From DATMTS01 sp035564555 (GTDB lineage: Bacteria; Actinomycetota; Actinomycetes; Actinomycetales; Microbacteriaceae): 64,000 bases of DNA. Position numbers and translations under genes: made by a program. The stretch lies in assembly GCA_035564555.1 (NCBI GenBank), contig DATMTS010000065.1, positions 5,800 through 69,799 on the forward strand, in the 5' to 3' direction. A model generated the notes under the pieces. It saw nothing but the letters and a program-made list of their open reading frames with translations, was not told the origin of the DNA and made no database searches. This document shows positions 8,962 through 16,806 of this stretch, one piece after another; position 1 is the first letter of the stretch, and each line of letters opens with the position of its first letter.

Positions 8962-10365
8962 GTGCCCAAAATCCTGATCGTCGGCGGCGGTTATGCCGGT
9001 TTCTACACCGCCTGGAAGCTCGAGAAGTGGCTTCGCAAGGGTGAAGCCGACGTCACGCTCGTCGACCCGCTGCCTTACATGACCTACCAGCCGTTCCTGC
9101 CGGAGGTCGCGGCGGGTGAGATCGAGCCGCGCCACGCCGTCGTCTCGCATCGCCGTCATCTGAAGAAGACGACGGTCGTCACAGCGAAGGTCACGTACAT
9201 CGACCACGCGCAGAAGAAGGCGACAATCACGCCGTCGCTCGGCGAGCCGTGGGACTTCCACTACGACATCGTGGTGGTGACAGCAGGCGCCGTCAGCCGC
9301 ACGTTCCCGATTCCGGGTGTCGCCGACCAGGCGATCGGCCTGAAGAACATCGAGGAGGCCGTCGGCATCCGCGACACCATCCTCAGCAACTTCGACCAGG
9401 CAGCCGCGCTGCCGCCCGGGCCGGAACGCGAGCGTCTGCTCACGACCGTGGTCGTCGGAGGCGGTTTCGCCGGCATCGAGATCTTCGCCGAGTTGCGCGC
9501 GTTCGCGAGCGCGCTGCTGAAGAGCTATCCGCAGTTGACGTTCGAGGAGACGCACTTCCACCTGATCGAGGCGATGGGGCGCATCATGCCCGAGGTCTCG
9601 CTGCCGACCAGTCACTGGGTGATCAAGAACCTGGCGCAGCGCGGGGCCGAGATCCATCTCGAGACCCAGCTCACCAGTGCCGTCGACGGCGTCATCGAGT
9701 TGTCGACCGGCGAGACCTTCGAATCCGACCTGATCGTGTGGACCGCGGGCGTGATGGCGAATCCGACCATCGTGCGCAACACCGATCTGCCGATCGAGGA
9801 ACGGGGCCGCCTGAAGGTGCGCGCCGACCTGCGTGTCGGCGACGACGACACGGTGATCGAGGATGCCTGGGGTGCCGGTGACGTGGCCGCGGTCCCCGAC
9901 CTGACGGGCAACGGCGTCGGCGGTTACTGCGTGCCCAACGCGCAGCATGCGGTGCGCCAGGCCAAGCTTCTGGCGAAGAACGTCGTCGCGCAGTTGCGCG
10001 GCGAAGGCATCAGGCAGTACCACCACAAGAGCCTCGGCGCGGTCGCGGGCCTCGGTCTCGGCATCGGTGTCTTCCAGTCGGGCAAGTTCGCCCTCAAGGG
10101 GTTCCCGGCCTGGGTCGCGCACCGCGGTTACCACGGCCTGGCGATGCCGAGCTGGGAGCGCAAGTGGCGCGTGATCGGCGACTGGGTGCTCGACTTCCTG
10201 CTCGGCCGAGACAATGTGTCGATGGCTGCGACCCAGGCGCCCCGGCGGGCATTCGAGGAGTTCGCCTCCCGCCCGAAGCCGCCCGCCGACTCTGCGCCGG
10301 CAAAGCCGCCCACCAAGGTTCGCAAGACCGAGAAGGCCGAGGTCAAGGCGTCCGCAGGCAGCTAG
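8962..10365 (+). CDS. ndh: type II NADH dehydrogenase (NDH-2)
   Basis: A membrane-associated flavoprotein that passes electrons from NADH to quinone without pumping protons. The 467-residue protein has the FAD-binding ILIVGGGYAG at the N-terminus, YMTYQPFLPEVAAG, the NADH-binding VVVGGGFAGIE near residue 162 and the second FAD motif AWGAGDVAAVPD. After residue about 400 comes an amphipathic region (WERKWRVIGDWVLDFLLGRD) of the kind that anchors NDH-2 to the membrane, then a Lys/Pro/Ala-rich tail. GTG at 8962 follows GAGGAGA at 8946-8952. A TAGATT -10 box lies at 8921-8926. Confidence 0.92.
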   Translation: MPKILIVGGGYAGFYTAWKLEKWLRKGEADVTLVDPLPYMTYQPFLPEVAAGEIEPRHAVVSHRRHLKKTTVVTAKVTYIDHAQKKATITPSLGEPWDFHYDIVVVTAGAVSRTFPIPGVADQAIGLKNIEEAVGIRDTILSNFDQAAALPPGPERERLLTTVVVGGGFAGIEIFAELRAFASALLKSYPQLTFEETHFHLIEAMGRIMPEVSLPTSHWVIKNLAQRGAEIHLETQLTSAVDGVIELSTGETFESDLIVWTAGVMANPTIVRNTDLPIEERGRLKVRADLRVGDDDTVIEDAWGAGDVAAVPDLTGNGVGGYCVPNAQHAVRQAKLLAKNVVAQLRGEGIRQYHHKSLGAVAGLGLGIGVFQSGKFALKGFPAWVAHRGYHGLAMPSWERKWRVIGDWVLDFLLGRDNVSMAATQAPRRAFEEFASRPKPPADSAPAKPPTKVRKTEKAEVKASAGS

Positions 10366-10397
10366 CCTCCGCAGGCAACCAGTGTCGTGTGCGTGTT

Positions 10398-10429
10398 CGA
10401 AGGGCCCACCCCGCCGGGTGGGCCCTTCG
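10398..10429 (+). terminator. terminator-like hairpin after ndh
   Basis: Perfect 14-base-pair inverted repeat (10398-10411 with 10416-10429) and a CGCC loop. No T-run follows, as is common for actinobacterial terminators. It ends 35 bases before the tRNA gene and isolates it from ndh transcription. Confidence 0.8.
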
Positions 10430-10464
10430 CGTACGCGGCATCCTGCGTAGCATGGAGCGGCAGC

Positions 10465-10537
10465 GCCCCCGTAGCCCAATGGCAGAGGCAGGCGACTTAA
10501 AATCGCTTCAGTGTGGGTTCGAGTCCCACCGGGGGTA
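10465..10537 (+). tRNA. tRNA with anticodon UAA (Leu-type anticodon, class I shape)
   Basis: All four arms can be folded. Acceptor stem 10465-10471 pairs with 10530-10536 (first pair G-U) and the discriminator is A10537. The D stem is 10474-10476 with 10487-10489. The anticodon stem is 10491-10495 with 10503-10507, with loop CUUAAAA giving UAA at 10498-10500. The variable loop is only five bases (10508-10512). The T stem is 10513-10517 with 10525-10529 and the loop is TTCGAGT. No CCA is encoded. UAA reads the leucine codon UUA, but bacterial tRNA-Leu normally has a long variable arm, which is absent here. Promoter-like TAGCAT lies at 10448-10453. Confidence 0.85.
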
Positions 10538-10583
10538 CTGGCGTGGCGGTGCATGGGCGGGCACGGTTGATGCATACTGATCG

Positions 10584-10603
10584 AGTGGGTCAACCGACCC
10601 ACT
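10584..10603. promoter_or_regulatory. perfect inverted repeat, candidate TetR operator 1
   Basis: AGTGGGTC at 10584-10591 and GACCCACT at 10596-10603 are exact reverse complements around AACC. It lies 105 bases before the TetR gene at 10709 and abuts a second inverted repeat. Operator function for that TetR is inferred from position and symmetry. The rest of the 10538-10708 gap holds nothing else recognisable. Confidence 0.45.
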
Positions 10604-10625
10604 TCTTGCTCGAGGTAGAGCAAGA
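10604..10625. promoter_or_regulatory. perfect inverted repeat, candidate operator 2 or attenuator
   Basis: TCTTGCTC at 10604-10611 and GAGCAAGA at 10618-10625 are exact reverse complements around GAGGTA. It directly follows operator candidate 1, so the two could form a double operator or, in RNA, two adjacent hairpins. Confidence 0.35.
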
Positions 10626-10708
10626 GGGCCGCGCACGAGGGCTGAGCAGGAGCATCCCGTGTCCATCCCGAGCCGGCGTATGCCGAATCCGGTCAGCACC
10701 GCATCCCG

Positions 10709-11353
10709 ATGAGTCGCATGTCGGCGGGGCAGCGCCGCGAGGCGTTGGTGCAGGCGGCGTTGCGCGTCGTCGGCGAGCGCGGAGTCGCCTCGGCCACGAC
10801 GAGGGCCATCGTCGCCGAGGCGGGGATGTCGCTGGCCAGCTTCCACTACGCGTTCACTTCACGCGACGAGTTGATGGCCGAGCTCGTCGATTTCGTCGTC
10901 GAGCGGCAGCAGCGCGCCCTCGCTCCGCTGCTCGCGCCGCACAGTGCGCCGCTCACGTTGCGTGAGGCGATCAGGGCCGGGCTGCAGCGGTACTTCGCGG
11001 TGCTGCGCGAGTTCCCGCAGCATGAGGCAGCCATGCTCGAACTCACCCAGTACGCTCTGCGCATGCCGGGGATGCGGCCGCTGGCCAGGGCGCAGTACGA
11101 CAGTTACCGCGCCCTGGCGTCATCCGCCCTCGCGGCGGCCTCGGAACTGAGCGGTGACGTCTGGATGCGACCCGTTCAGGAGGTCGCGCGCCAACTCGTC
11201 GTCCTGACCGACGGGCTGACGCTCGCATGGCTGGTCGACCACGATGACGAGGCGGCTGCGGCGACAATGGATTTCGCAGCCGACGCGATCGCCCGGCTCG
11301 CCGAACCCGCGCTCGTGCCGACCCGGCCGACGACGCACCCGATCGAACGATGA
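10709..11353 (+). CDS. TetR family transcriptional regulator
   Basis: The 214-residue protein has the TetR helix-turn-helix in residues about 10-55 (REALVQAALRVVGERGVASA, then AIVAEAGMSLASFHYAFTSRDELM). The C-terminal ligand-binding half is all-helical and not assignable to a subfamily. The next gene (MFS carrier) starts 10 bases after its stop, and the following two enzyme genes are also close, so the regulator probably controls the whole cassette. Two adjacent inverted repeats at 10584-10625 are likely operators. A second ATG at 10718 is possible as start; neither has an obvious ribosome site. Confidence 0.85.
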   Translation: MSRMSAGQRREALVQAALRVVGERGVASATTRAIVAEAGMSLASFHYAFTSRDELMAELVDFVVERQQRALAPLLAPHSAPLTLREAIRAGLQRYFAVLREFPQHEAAMLELTQYALRMPGMRPLARAQYDSYRALASSALAAASELSGDVWMRPVQEVARQLVVLTDGLTLAWLVDHDDEAAAATMDFAADAIARLAEPALVPTRPTTHPIER

Positions 11354-11363
11354 CGAGGATGTC

Positions 11364-12620
11364 ATGACGACTGAACAGACGGCGGAGGTCTTCGCCGAAC
11401 CCACGCGGCGCGTCGGCGGCCGCTGGATCGCCTTCTTCGCCATCGCCTGGTTCGGCATCTGGATGGCGCAGCTCACGCCGATCCAACTGCTCCTGCCGAC
11501 GCAGATCCAGCACACCCTGAAGACCACCGACTGGGTGCAGAACGTCGTGGTGTTCGGCATCATCTCCGGCATTTCCGGGCTGTGCGCGCTCATCGCGTTC
11601 CCGATCACCGGAGCACTCAGCGACCGCACGACGAGTCGGTTCGGACGACGCCGGCCGTGGATCGCTGCTGGAGCGCTGCTCTTCGCCCTCGCATTGCTCG
11701 TTCTCGGCATGCAGACGACGATGGCCGGAATCGGCGTCTTCTGGTGCCTGGCGATCGTTGGATTCTGCGTGCTGACCGCGGCGCTCACGGCGACCATCAG
11801 CGATCAGGTCCCCGTCGACCAGCGCGGTTACGTCTCCGGATGGCTCAGCGCTCCGCAGGCGATCGGCATCATCGTCGGACTCGTACTGGTGATGTTCGTG
11901 TTCACGGGCACGTTCCTCGGCTACGCGGCGATGGCCGTGCTGCTGCTCCTGCTCATCGGGCCGTTCCTGATGCTGCCGGATGCCGTACTGGCGCCGGCGC
12001 TCCGACCGCCCATGTCGATGCGCGGCATCCTGGAGAGCCTGTGGATCAGTCCGCGCGAGCATCCGGACTTCGGCTGGACGCTGCTGAGCCGTGTGCTGGT
12101 GAACTTCGGCAACGCCCTGGGCACCACACTTCTGCTGTACTTCCTCGAATTCGGCCTGCACGACAAGAGCGCCGAAGACGACCTGATCACGCTGACCCTG
12201 ATCTACATGGTGTTCGTGATCGTCGCGGCGCTCGCCTTCGGCAAGCTCTCCGACGTGCTCGGACGGCGCAAGTCGTTCGTGTTCGTCGCCTCGACGCTGC
12301 AGGCGATCGCGGCGCTGTTGCTCGCGTTCGTGCCGGACATCACCGCGACCATGATCGCGGCCGGGCTGCTCGGCCTCGGCTACGGATGCTTCCTCGCGGT
12401 GGATCAGGCGCTGGCCACCCAGGTTCTTCCCGACCCCGCCGCTCGCGGCAAAGACCTCGGCATCATGAACATCGCGACGGCCGTGCCGCAGGCGCTGGCG
12501 CCGTTGCTGGGAGCGGGCATGGTGTTCCTGGTCGGCGGCTTCGCCGGCCTGTTCGTGCTCGCCGGTGTATTCGCGTTCGCGGGGGCTCTGGCGGTGGCGC
12601 GGGTGCGTTCCGTGAAGTGA
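11364..12620 (+). CDS. MFS transporter of the cassette 10.7-15.3 kb
   Basis: The 418-residue product has about 12 membrane helices. The loop GALSDRTTSRFGRRRPWIAAG between helices 2 and 3 and LSDVLGRRKSFVF at the equivalent place in the second half are MFS loops, and the RFGRRRPW form resembles GPH-type sugar or glycoside carriers (SLC45-like). ATG at 11364 is preceded by GAGGA at 11355-11359. Placed between a TetR and two metabolic enzymes, it probably imports their substrate, although export is not excluded. Confidence 0.82.
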   Translation: MTTEQTAEVFAEPTRRVGGRWIAFFAIAWFGIWMAQLTPIQLLLPTQIQHTLKTTDWVQNVVVFGIISGISGLCALIAFPITGALSDRTTSRFGRRRPWIAAGALLFALALLVLGMQTTMAGIGVFWCLAIVGFCVLTAALTATISDQVPVDQRGYVSGWLSAPQAIGIIVGLVLVMFVFTGTFLGYAAMAVLLLLLIGPFLMLPDAVLAPALRPPMSMRGILESLWISPREHPDFGWTLLSRVLVNFGNALGTTLLLYFLEFGLHDKSAEDDLITLTLIYMVFVIVAALAFGKLSDVLGRRKSFVFVASTLQAIAALLLAFVPDITATMIAAGLLGLGYGCFLAVDQALATQVLPDPAARGKDLGIMNIATAVPQALAPLLGAGMVFLVGGFAGLFVLAGVFAFAGALAVARVRSVK

Positions 12621-12680
12621 CGACCGATGAACGTCAACGCACGCCAGATGACAGAAGCACACGATCCCCGGAAGGACACG

Positions 12681-13940
12681 ATGAGCATCGACCTCTCCTG
12701 CGCCCCCCTCGCCGATCGCCGCACGTGGGAGGCCCCGGCCCGGTATTGGCCCGCTCTGGCGGAGGCGACGCGGCAGCTCGACACGCCGTTCGCCGTGATC
12801 CAACTCGACGCGTTGCGGTACAACGCGCACGACATGCTCGCCCGCGCCGCAGGCAAGCCCATCCGGATCGCCTCCAAGTCGGTTCGGGTGCGCGACGTGC
12901 TCGACGCCGTGCTGGCGCTGCCCGGCTATCGGGGCGTGCTCGCGTTCACCCTCGCCGAGGCGCTCTGGCTGGCGACCGGTGACGATCGTCACCCGGCGAT
13001 CGAAGACGTCGTGGTCGGGTATCCGACGGCCGACCGGGCGGCGATCCGCACGTTGGCCGGTTCGCCGCAGCTCTGCAGCCGCGTCACACTGATGGTCGAC
13101 TCGGTGGCGCAGCTCGAGCTGATCGACTCGGTGGTGGCGCCGGGTGAACGCGAAGACATCCGGGTCTGCCTCGAACTCGATGCGTCGTGGCAGAACCGGG
13201 CGCTGGGGCACGTCGGCGTCTGGCGGTCGCCCGTGCGCACGCCCGAGTCCGCTCGGGCCCTCGCCGAGCGCATCCTCGCGCGCGACGGTTTCACTCTGGT
13301 GGGCATGATGTCGTACGAGGCGCAGATCGCCGGTCAAGGCGATCGACCACCGGGCAACCCGGCTTGGGCGGCGACGGTGCGGTGGATGCAGAGATCGTCC
13401 AAGCAGGAACTCCTCGAGCGCCGCGCGGCCGCAGTCGCCGCCGTGCGCGACGTCACCAGCCTCGAGTTCGTGAACGGCGGAGGCACCGGCTCGCTCGAAT
13501 TCACCTCCTCCGATCCATCGGTCACCGAGATCGCTGCAGGCAGCGGACTGCTGGGCGGTCACCTGTTCGATACGTACCGTTCGTTCCGTCCGGCGCCGGC
13601 GGCGGCGTTCGCGCTACAGGTCGTACGACGTCCGAACGACGTGACGGCCACGGTGCTCGGGGGAGGATGGGTGGCATCCGGCCCGCCGGGAGCCGATCGG
13701 ATGCCGCAGGTAGCGTGGCCGACCGGGCTCGCCATGGTGCCGCGCGAGATGGCAGGCGAGGTCCAGACTCCGTTGACCGGCGATGCGGCACGCGGCCTTC
13801 GCGTGGGCGACACGGTGTGGTTCCGGCACACCAAATCGGGCGAGCTCAGCGAGCACGTGAACGCTTTCGCGCTGGTCGACGACGGTGGCATCGTCGGGGA
13901 ATCGCGCACGTACCGCGGCGAGGCGAAGGCGTTCCTGTGA
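12681..13940 (+). CDS. PLP fold-type III amino acid deaminase/aldolase
   Basis: The 419-residue protein belongs to the alanine racemase-like / D-threonine aldolase-like group of fold-type III PLP enzymes. The PLP lysine is expected in PIRIASKSVRVRDVL, placed as in D-threonine aldolases after DTPFAVIQLDALRYN. FVNGGGTGSLEFT matches the phosphate-binding and C-terminal metal-linked region. ATG at 12681 follows GGAAGGA at 12670-12676; an upstream frame from 12627 lacks such a site. It overlaps the next gene by four bases (GTGA), so the two proteins are translationally coupled. The true substrate is unknown; family annotation is amino acid deaminase or aldolase. Confidence 0.8.
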   Translation: MSIDLSCAPLADRRTWEAPARYWPALAEATRQLDTPFAVIQLDALRYNAHDMLARAAGKPIRIASKSVRVRDVLDAVLALPGYRGVLAFTLAEALWLATGDDRHPAIEDVVVGYPTADRAAIRTLAGSPQLCSRVTLMVDSVAQLELIDSVVAPGEREDIRVCLELDASWQNRALGHVGVWRSPVRTPESARALAERILARDGFTLVGMMSYEAQIAGQGDRPPGNPAWAATVRWMQRSSKQELLERRAAAVAAVRDVTSLEFVNGGGTGSLEFTSSDPSVTEIAAGSGLLGGHLFDTYRSFRPAPAAAFALQVVRRPNDVTATVLGGGWVASGPPGADRMPQVAWPTGLAMVPREMAGEVQTPLTGDAARGLRVGDTVWFRHTKSGELSEHVNAFALVDDGGIVGESRTYRGEAKAFL

Positions 13941-15250
13941 CGGCGACCGGAGCCCTGTGGCGCAACTGGGGCCGCAGTGTGGCGATCACTCCGATGCGGG
14001 TGGAGCGGCCGGCGGACGCCGCCGCCGTCCAGCGTGCGGTGATCGCCGCATCCAGCCACGGATTGACCGTCAAGGCGGTCGGCGCCGGGCACAGCTTCTC
14101 GCCCATCGCCCTGGCGCCCGACGTGCAACTCGACCTCGAGCGGCTCACCGGGATCGTCGAGGTCGACCGCGAGCAAGGTCGCGTGCGGCTGCGCGCCGGA
14201 ACCCGCCTGCACCGCCTGCCGCACCTGCTCGCCCCGTACGGCCTCGCGCTGGAGAACCTGGGCGACATCGACCGGCAGACGCTCGCGGGCGCGACCTCGA
14301 CCGGCACGCACGGAACCGGCGGCCGTTTCGGCGGGCTCGCCACGCAGATCGTCGCCCTCACCCTGGTGAGCGGCGATGGCGAGCTGCTGACGATCAACGA
14401 GACCGAGAACGCGGAACTGCTGCCCGCAGCGCGCCTCGGTCTCGGCGCGCTCGGCGTTCTGGTCGACATCACGCTGCAGTGCGTGCCGGCGTTCGTGCTG
14501 CACGCGCTCGAGCGGCCCGAACCGCTCGAACAGGTCATCGACGCGTACCTTCAGCGATCCGCGACGGAGGATCATTTCGAGTTCTACTGGTTTCCGCACA
14601 CCGCAACGGCGTTGACGAAGACGAACACCCGGCTGCCGGCCGATGCCGAGCGGCATCCGCTCAGCGCGGCCGGCAGGTGGGTCGATGACGAGCTACTGGC
14701 CAACGGGGTCTACCGGCTGGTGTGCGCGGCAGGCACCGCTGCGGGCGGCGTGATCCCGCCGTTCAGTCGGCTCGCCCAGCGGCTGACCGGGAACCGAGAG
14801 TTCACCGACGACTCGCATCGCGTCTTCGTCAGCAATCGCGGCGTGCGGTTCCGTGAGATGGAGTACGCCCTGCCTCGGGCCGCAGTGCCGGAGGCGTTGC
14901 GCGCCGTGCGGGCACTCATCGATGCGCGCGGGTGGCGCATCTCCTTCCCGGTGGAGGTGCGCTCAGCGGCGGCGGACGACAACTGGATGTCGACGGCCTA
15001 TGGTCGCCAGACCGGCTACATCGCGGTGCACCGTTATCACCGTGAGGATCCGACCGAGTACTTCGCCGCGGTCGAGAGCATCATGCTCGAGCACGACGGC
15101 CGCCCGCACTGGGGCAAGATGCACTCCCGCTCCGCCGCGGGTCTGCGATCCGCCTATCCGCGGTTCGACGACTTCATTGCAGCACGCGATCGGCTCGACC
15201 CGAACCGGGTGTTCGCCAACCCGTATCTGACAACGGTGCTCGGCGCGTGA
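13937..15250 (+). CDS. FAD-binding D-arabinono-1,4-lactone oxidase family protein
   Basis: The 437-residue protein is a VAO-type flavoprotein. The FAD domain occupies about residues 10-180, with VKAVGAGHSFSPIALAPDVQ, and TLAGATSTGTHGTGGRFGGL as the dinucleotide-binding core. The C-terminal half is the ALO domain, ending PRFDDFIAARDRLDPNRVFAN. The family oxidises aldonolactones such as gulono- or arabinono-lactone using oxygen or an acceptor. Here the usual HWGK signature reads PHWGKMHS. The GTG start at 13937 overlaps the stop of the PLP enzyme. Pairing with a fold-III PLP enzyme suggests they act on one substrate or pathway, not yet defined. Confidence 0.88.
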   Translation: MTATGALWRNWGRSVAITPMRVERPADAAAVQRAVIAASSHGLTVKAVGAGHSFSPIALAPDVQLDLERLTGIVEVDREQGRVRLRAGTRLHRLPHLLAPYGLALENLGDIDRQTLAGATSTGTHGTGGRFGGLATQIVALTLVSGDGELLTINETENAELLPAARLGLGALGVLVDITLQCVPAFVLHALERPEPLEQVIDAYLQRSATEDHFEFYWFPHTATALTKTNTRLPADAERHPLSAAGRWVDDELLANGVYRLVCAAGTAAGGVIPPFSRLAQRLTGNREFTDDSHRVFVSNRGVRFREMEYALPRAAVPEALRAVRALIDARGWRISFPVEVRSAAADDNWMSTAYGRQTGYIAVHRYHREDPTEYFAAVESIMLEHDGRPHWGKMHSRSAAGLRSAYPRFDDFIAARDRLDPNRVFANPYLTTVLGA

Positions 15251-15253
15251 CCC

Positions 15254-15988
15254 TCAGGGCGTGCGCCGGCGCAGCGTGATCGACCCGACGACGACTGCGC
15301 CGACGACCCAGGCGCCGACGATCGCGATCTGTCCCCACACCCACCCGGCGTCGTGCGTGTCACGGGCGACGGCGTTCAGCGCGTCGATCGCATGGGACAA
15401 CGGCAGCCAGTCGCCGATCACCCGCAACACGTCGGGCATCTGATCGCGGGGCACGAAGATGCCTCCCAGCAGCACCTGGGGGAACAGCAGCGCGGGCATG
15501 AACTGCACGACCTGGAACTCGGTGCGCGCGAAAGCACTCGCCAGCAGCCCGAACGTGGTGCCGAGCAGAGCGTCGGCGATCGCCACCGCGAACAGCAACC
15601 AGACAGAGCCTGAGATGTCCAACCCGCAGACCCAGACGGCCCACGCGACCGCGATGGCCGTCTGCAGGACCGAGAGCATCCCGAACGCCAGCGCGTAACC
15701 GACGATGAAGTCGCCCTTGCCCAGCGGCATGGACAGCAGTCGTTCGAGCGTTCCCGTGCGCCGTTCGCGCAGCGTCGTGATGCTCGTGACCAGGAACATC
15801 ACGATGAACGGGAACAGCGCGATCATCGCGGGGCCGATCAGTCGGAACACCGGCGTGTCCGTGAAGATCCAGGCGATGAGCCCGATGAGCAGGCTCGGCA
15901 CCAGCAGCAGCAGCGCGATGGTGCGCGGATCGTGCCGCACCTGCAGCAGCACGCGTGCGGTGGTGGCGAGGGTGCGTGAGGGCGTCAT
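15254..15988 (-). CDS. ABC-2 type transporter permease
   Basis: The 244-residue membrane protein has six predicted helices and the ABC-2 pattern, including MFLVTSITTLRERRTGTLERLL between helices 2 and 3 and LLFPQVLLGGIFVPRDQMP near the end. It resembles DrrB/NodJ-type permeases. Its start overlaps the end of the ATPase gene by four bases, so the two form one exporter. Substrate unknown; such pairs often export drugs, lipids or antibiotics. Confidence 0.88.
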   Translation of the reverse strand: MTPSRTLATTARVLLQVRHDPRTIALLLLVPSLLIGLIAWIFTDTPVFRLIGPAMIALFPFIVMFLVTSITTLRERRTGTLERLLSMPLGKGDFIVGYALAFGMLSVLQTAIAVAWAVWVCGLDISGSVWLLFAVAIADALLGTTFGLLASAFARTEFQVVQFMPALLFPQVLLGGIFVPRDQMPDVLRVIGDWLPLSHAIDALNAVARDTHDAGWVWGQIAIVGAWVVGAVVVGSITLRRRTP

Positions 15989-16773
15989 CGCGGCTCCTGA
16001 GCATCACGGTGCCGCGGATGCCCGGGCTCACCGTCATCGTGACGCTGCGGCTCGGACCGACTCTCGCCGCGGATCAGCGCCAGGAAGGCATCCTCGGCAT
16101 CCGAGGTTCCCGTCGCGCGCAACAGCCCGTCGAGGGTGTCGTCGGCAAGCAGTTCTCCGTCGCGCATCAGCAGCAGCCGGTCGCAGCGGGTGGCCTCGTC
16201 CATCACGTGCGAGGAGACGAGCAGGCTCGTCCCGGCATCCGCCAGCTCATGGAACAACGTCCAGAGCTGCACGCGCAGCACAGGGTCGAGCCCGACGGTC
16301 GGCTCGTCCAGCACGAGGATGTCGGGGGAGCCCAGCAGAGCGGCAGCGAGCGAGACACGGTTGCGCTCACCGCCGGAGAGGTCCGCGACGAGCTGGGTCG
16401 CCGTGCCCGCCAGATCGGTCAGCTCGATCACCCGGTCGACGTCGTCGTGCGGCGCACCCAGCACGCTTCTGAAGTAGGCGAGGTTCTCGCGCACCGTGAG
16501 GTCGTCGTAGACGCTCGCGGCCTGCGTCACGTATCCGATCCGGTTGCGCAGCCGACGGCTTCCGGCCGCGTCGCCGAGCACCGTCACCCGACCGGAGGTC
16601 ACGCGCTGCACGCCGACGATCACGCGCATCAGCGTCGTCTTGCCGCTGCCGCTCGGGCCCAGCAGCCCGACGACCCGGCCGCGCGGTACAGTCAGGCTCA
16701 GTCCGTGCAGCACGCGGTGCTTGCCGCGCTTGACATGCAGGTCGGCGATCTCGATCGCCCCTGAATTCACCAT
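15985..16773 (-). CDS. ABC transporter ATP-binding protein (DrrA/NodI-like)
   Basis: The 262-residue ATPase has Walker A GLLGPSGSGKTTLM, the Q-loop region YVTQAASVYDDLTV, the ABC signature DLSGGERNRVSLAAAL, Walker B ILVLDEPTVGLDP and the switch histidine in LLVSSHVMDEA. The C-terminal 25 residues are charged and variable. It powers the ABC-2 permease encoded immediately downstream with a 4-base overlap. A TetR gene precedes it by 33 bases on the same strand, so the three genes likely make a self-regulated exporter operon. Confidence 0.92.
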   Translation of the reverse strand: MVNSGAIEIADLHVKRGKHRVLHGLSLTVPRGRVVGLLGPSGSGKTTLMRVIVGVQRVTSGRVTVLGDAAGSRRLRNRIGYVTQAASVYDDLTVRENLAYFRSVLGAPHDDVDRVIELTDLAGTATQLVADLSGGERNRVSLAAALLGSPDILVLDEPTVGLDPVLRVQLWTLFHELADAGTSLLVSSHVMDEATRCDRLLLMRDGELLADDTLDGLLRATGTSDAEDAFLALIRGESRSEPQRHDDGEPGHPRHRDAQEPR

Positions 16774-16806
16774 GTGTTGAATTATTCGCCGCCGACCTCG
16801 GCCATG

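Noticed and set aside
10465..10537. Selenocysteine or pseudo-tRNA interpretation
   Set aside because: Anticodon is UAA, not UCA, the acceptor and arms pair well, and the length is standard for a class I tRNA.
12627..12680. Upstream start for the PLP enzyme at 12627
   Set aside because: No ribosome site and unconserved residues; GGAAGGA before 12681 decides the start.
11043..13562. 839-codon open frame on the minus strand across the TetR/MFS/PLP genes
   Set aside because: Antisense to three recognisable genes and compositionally biased.
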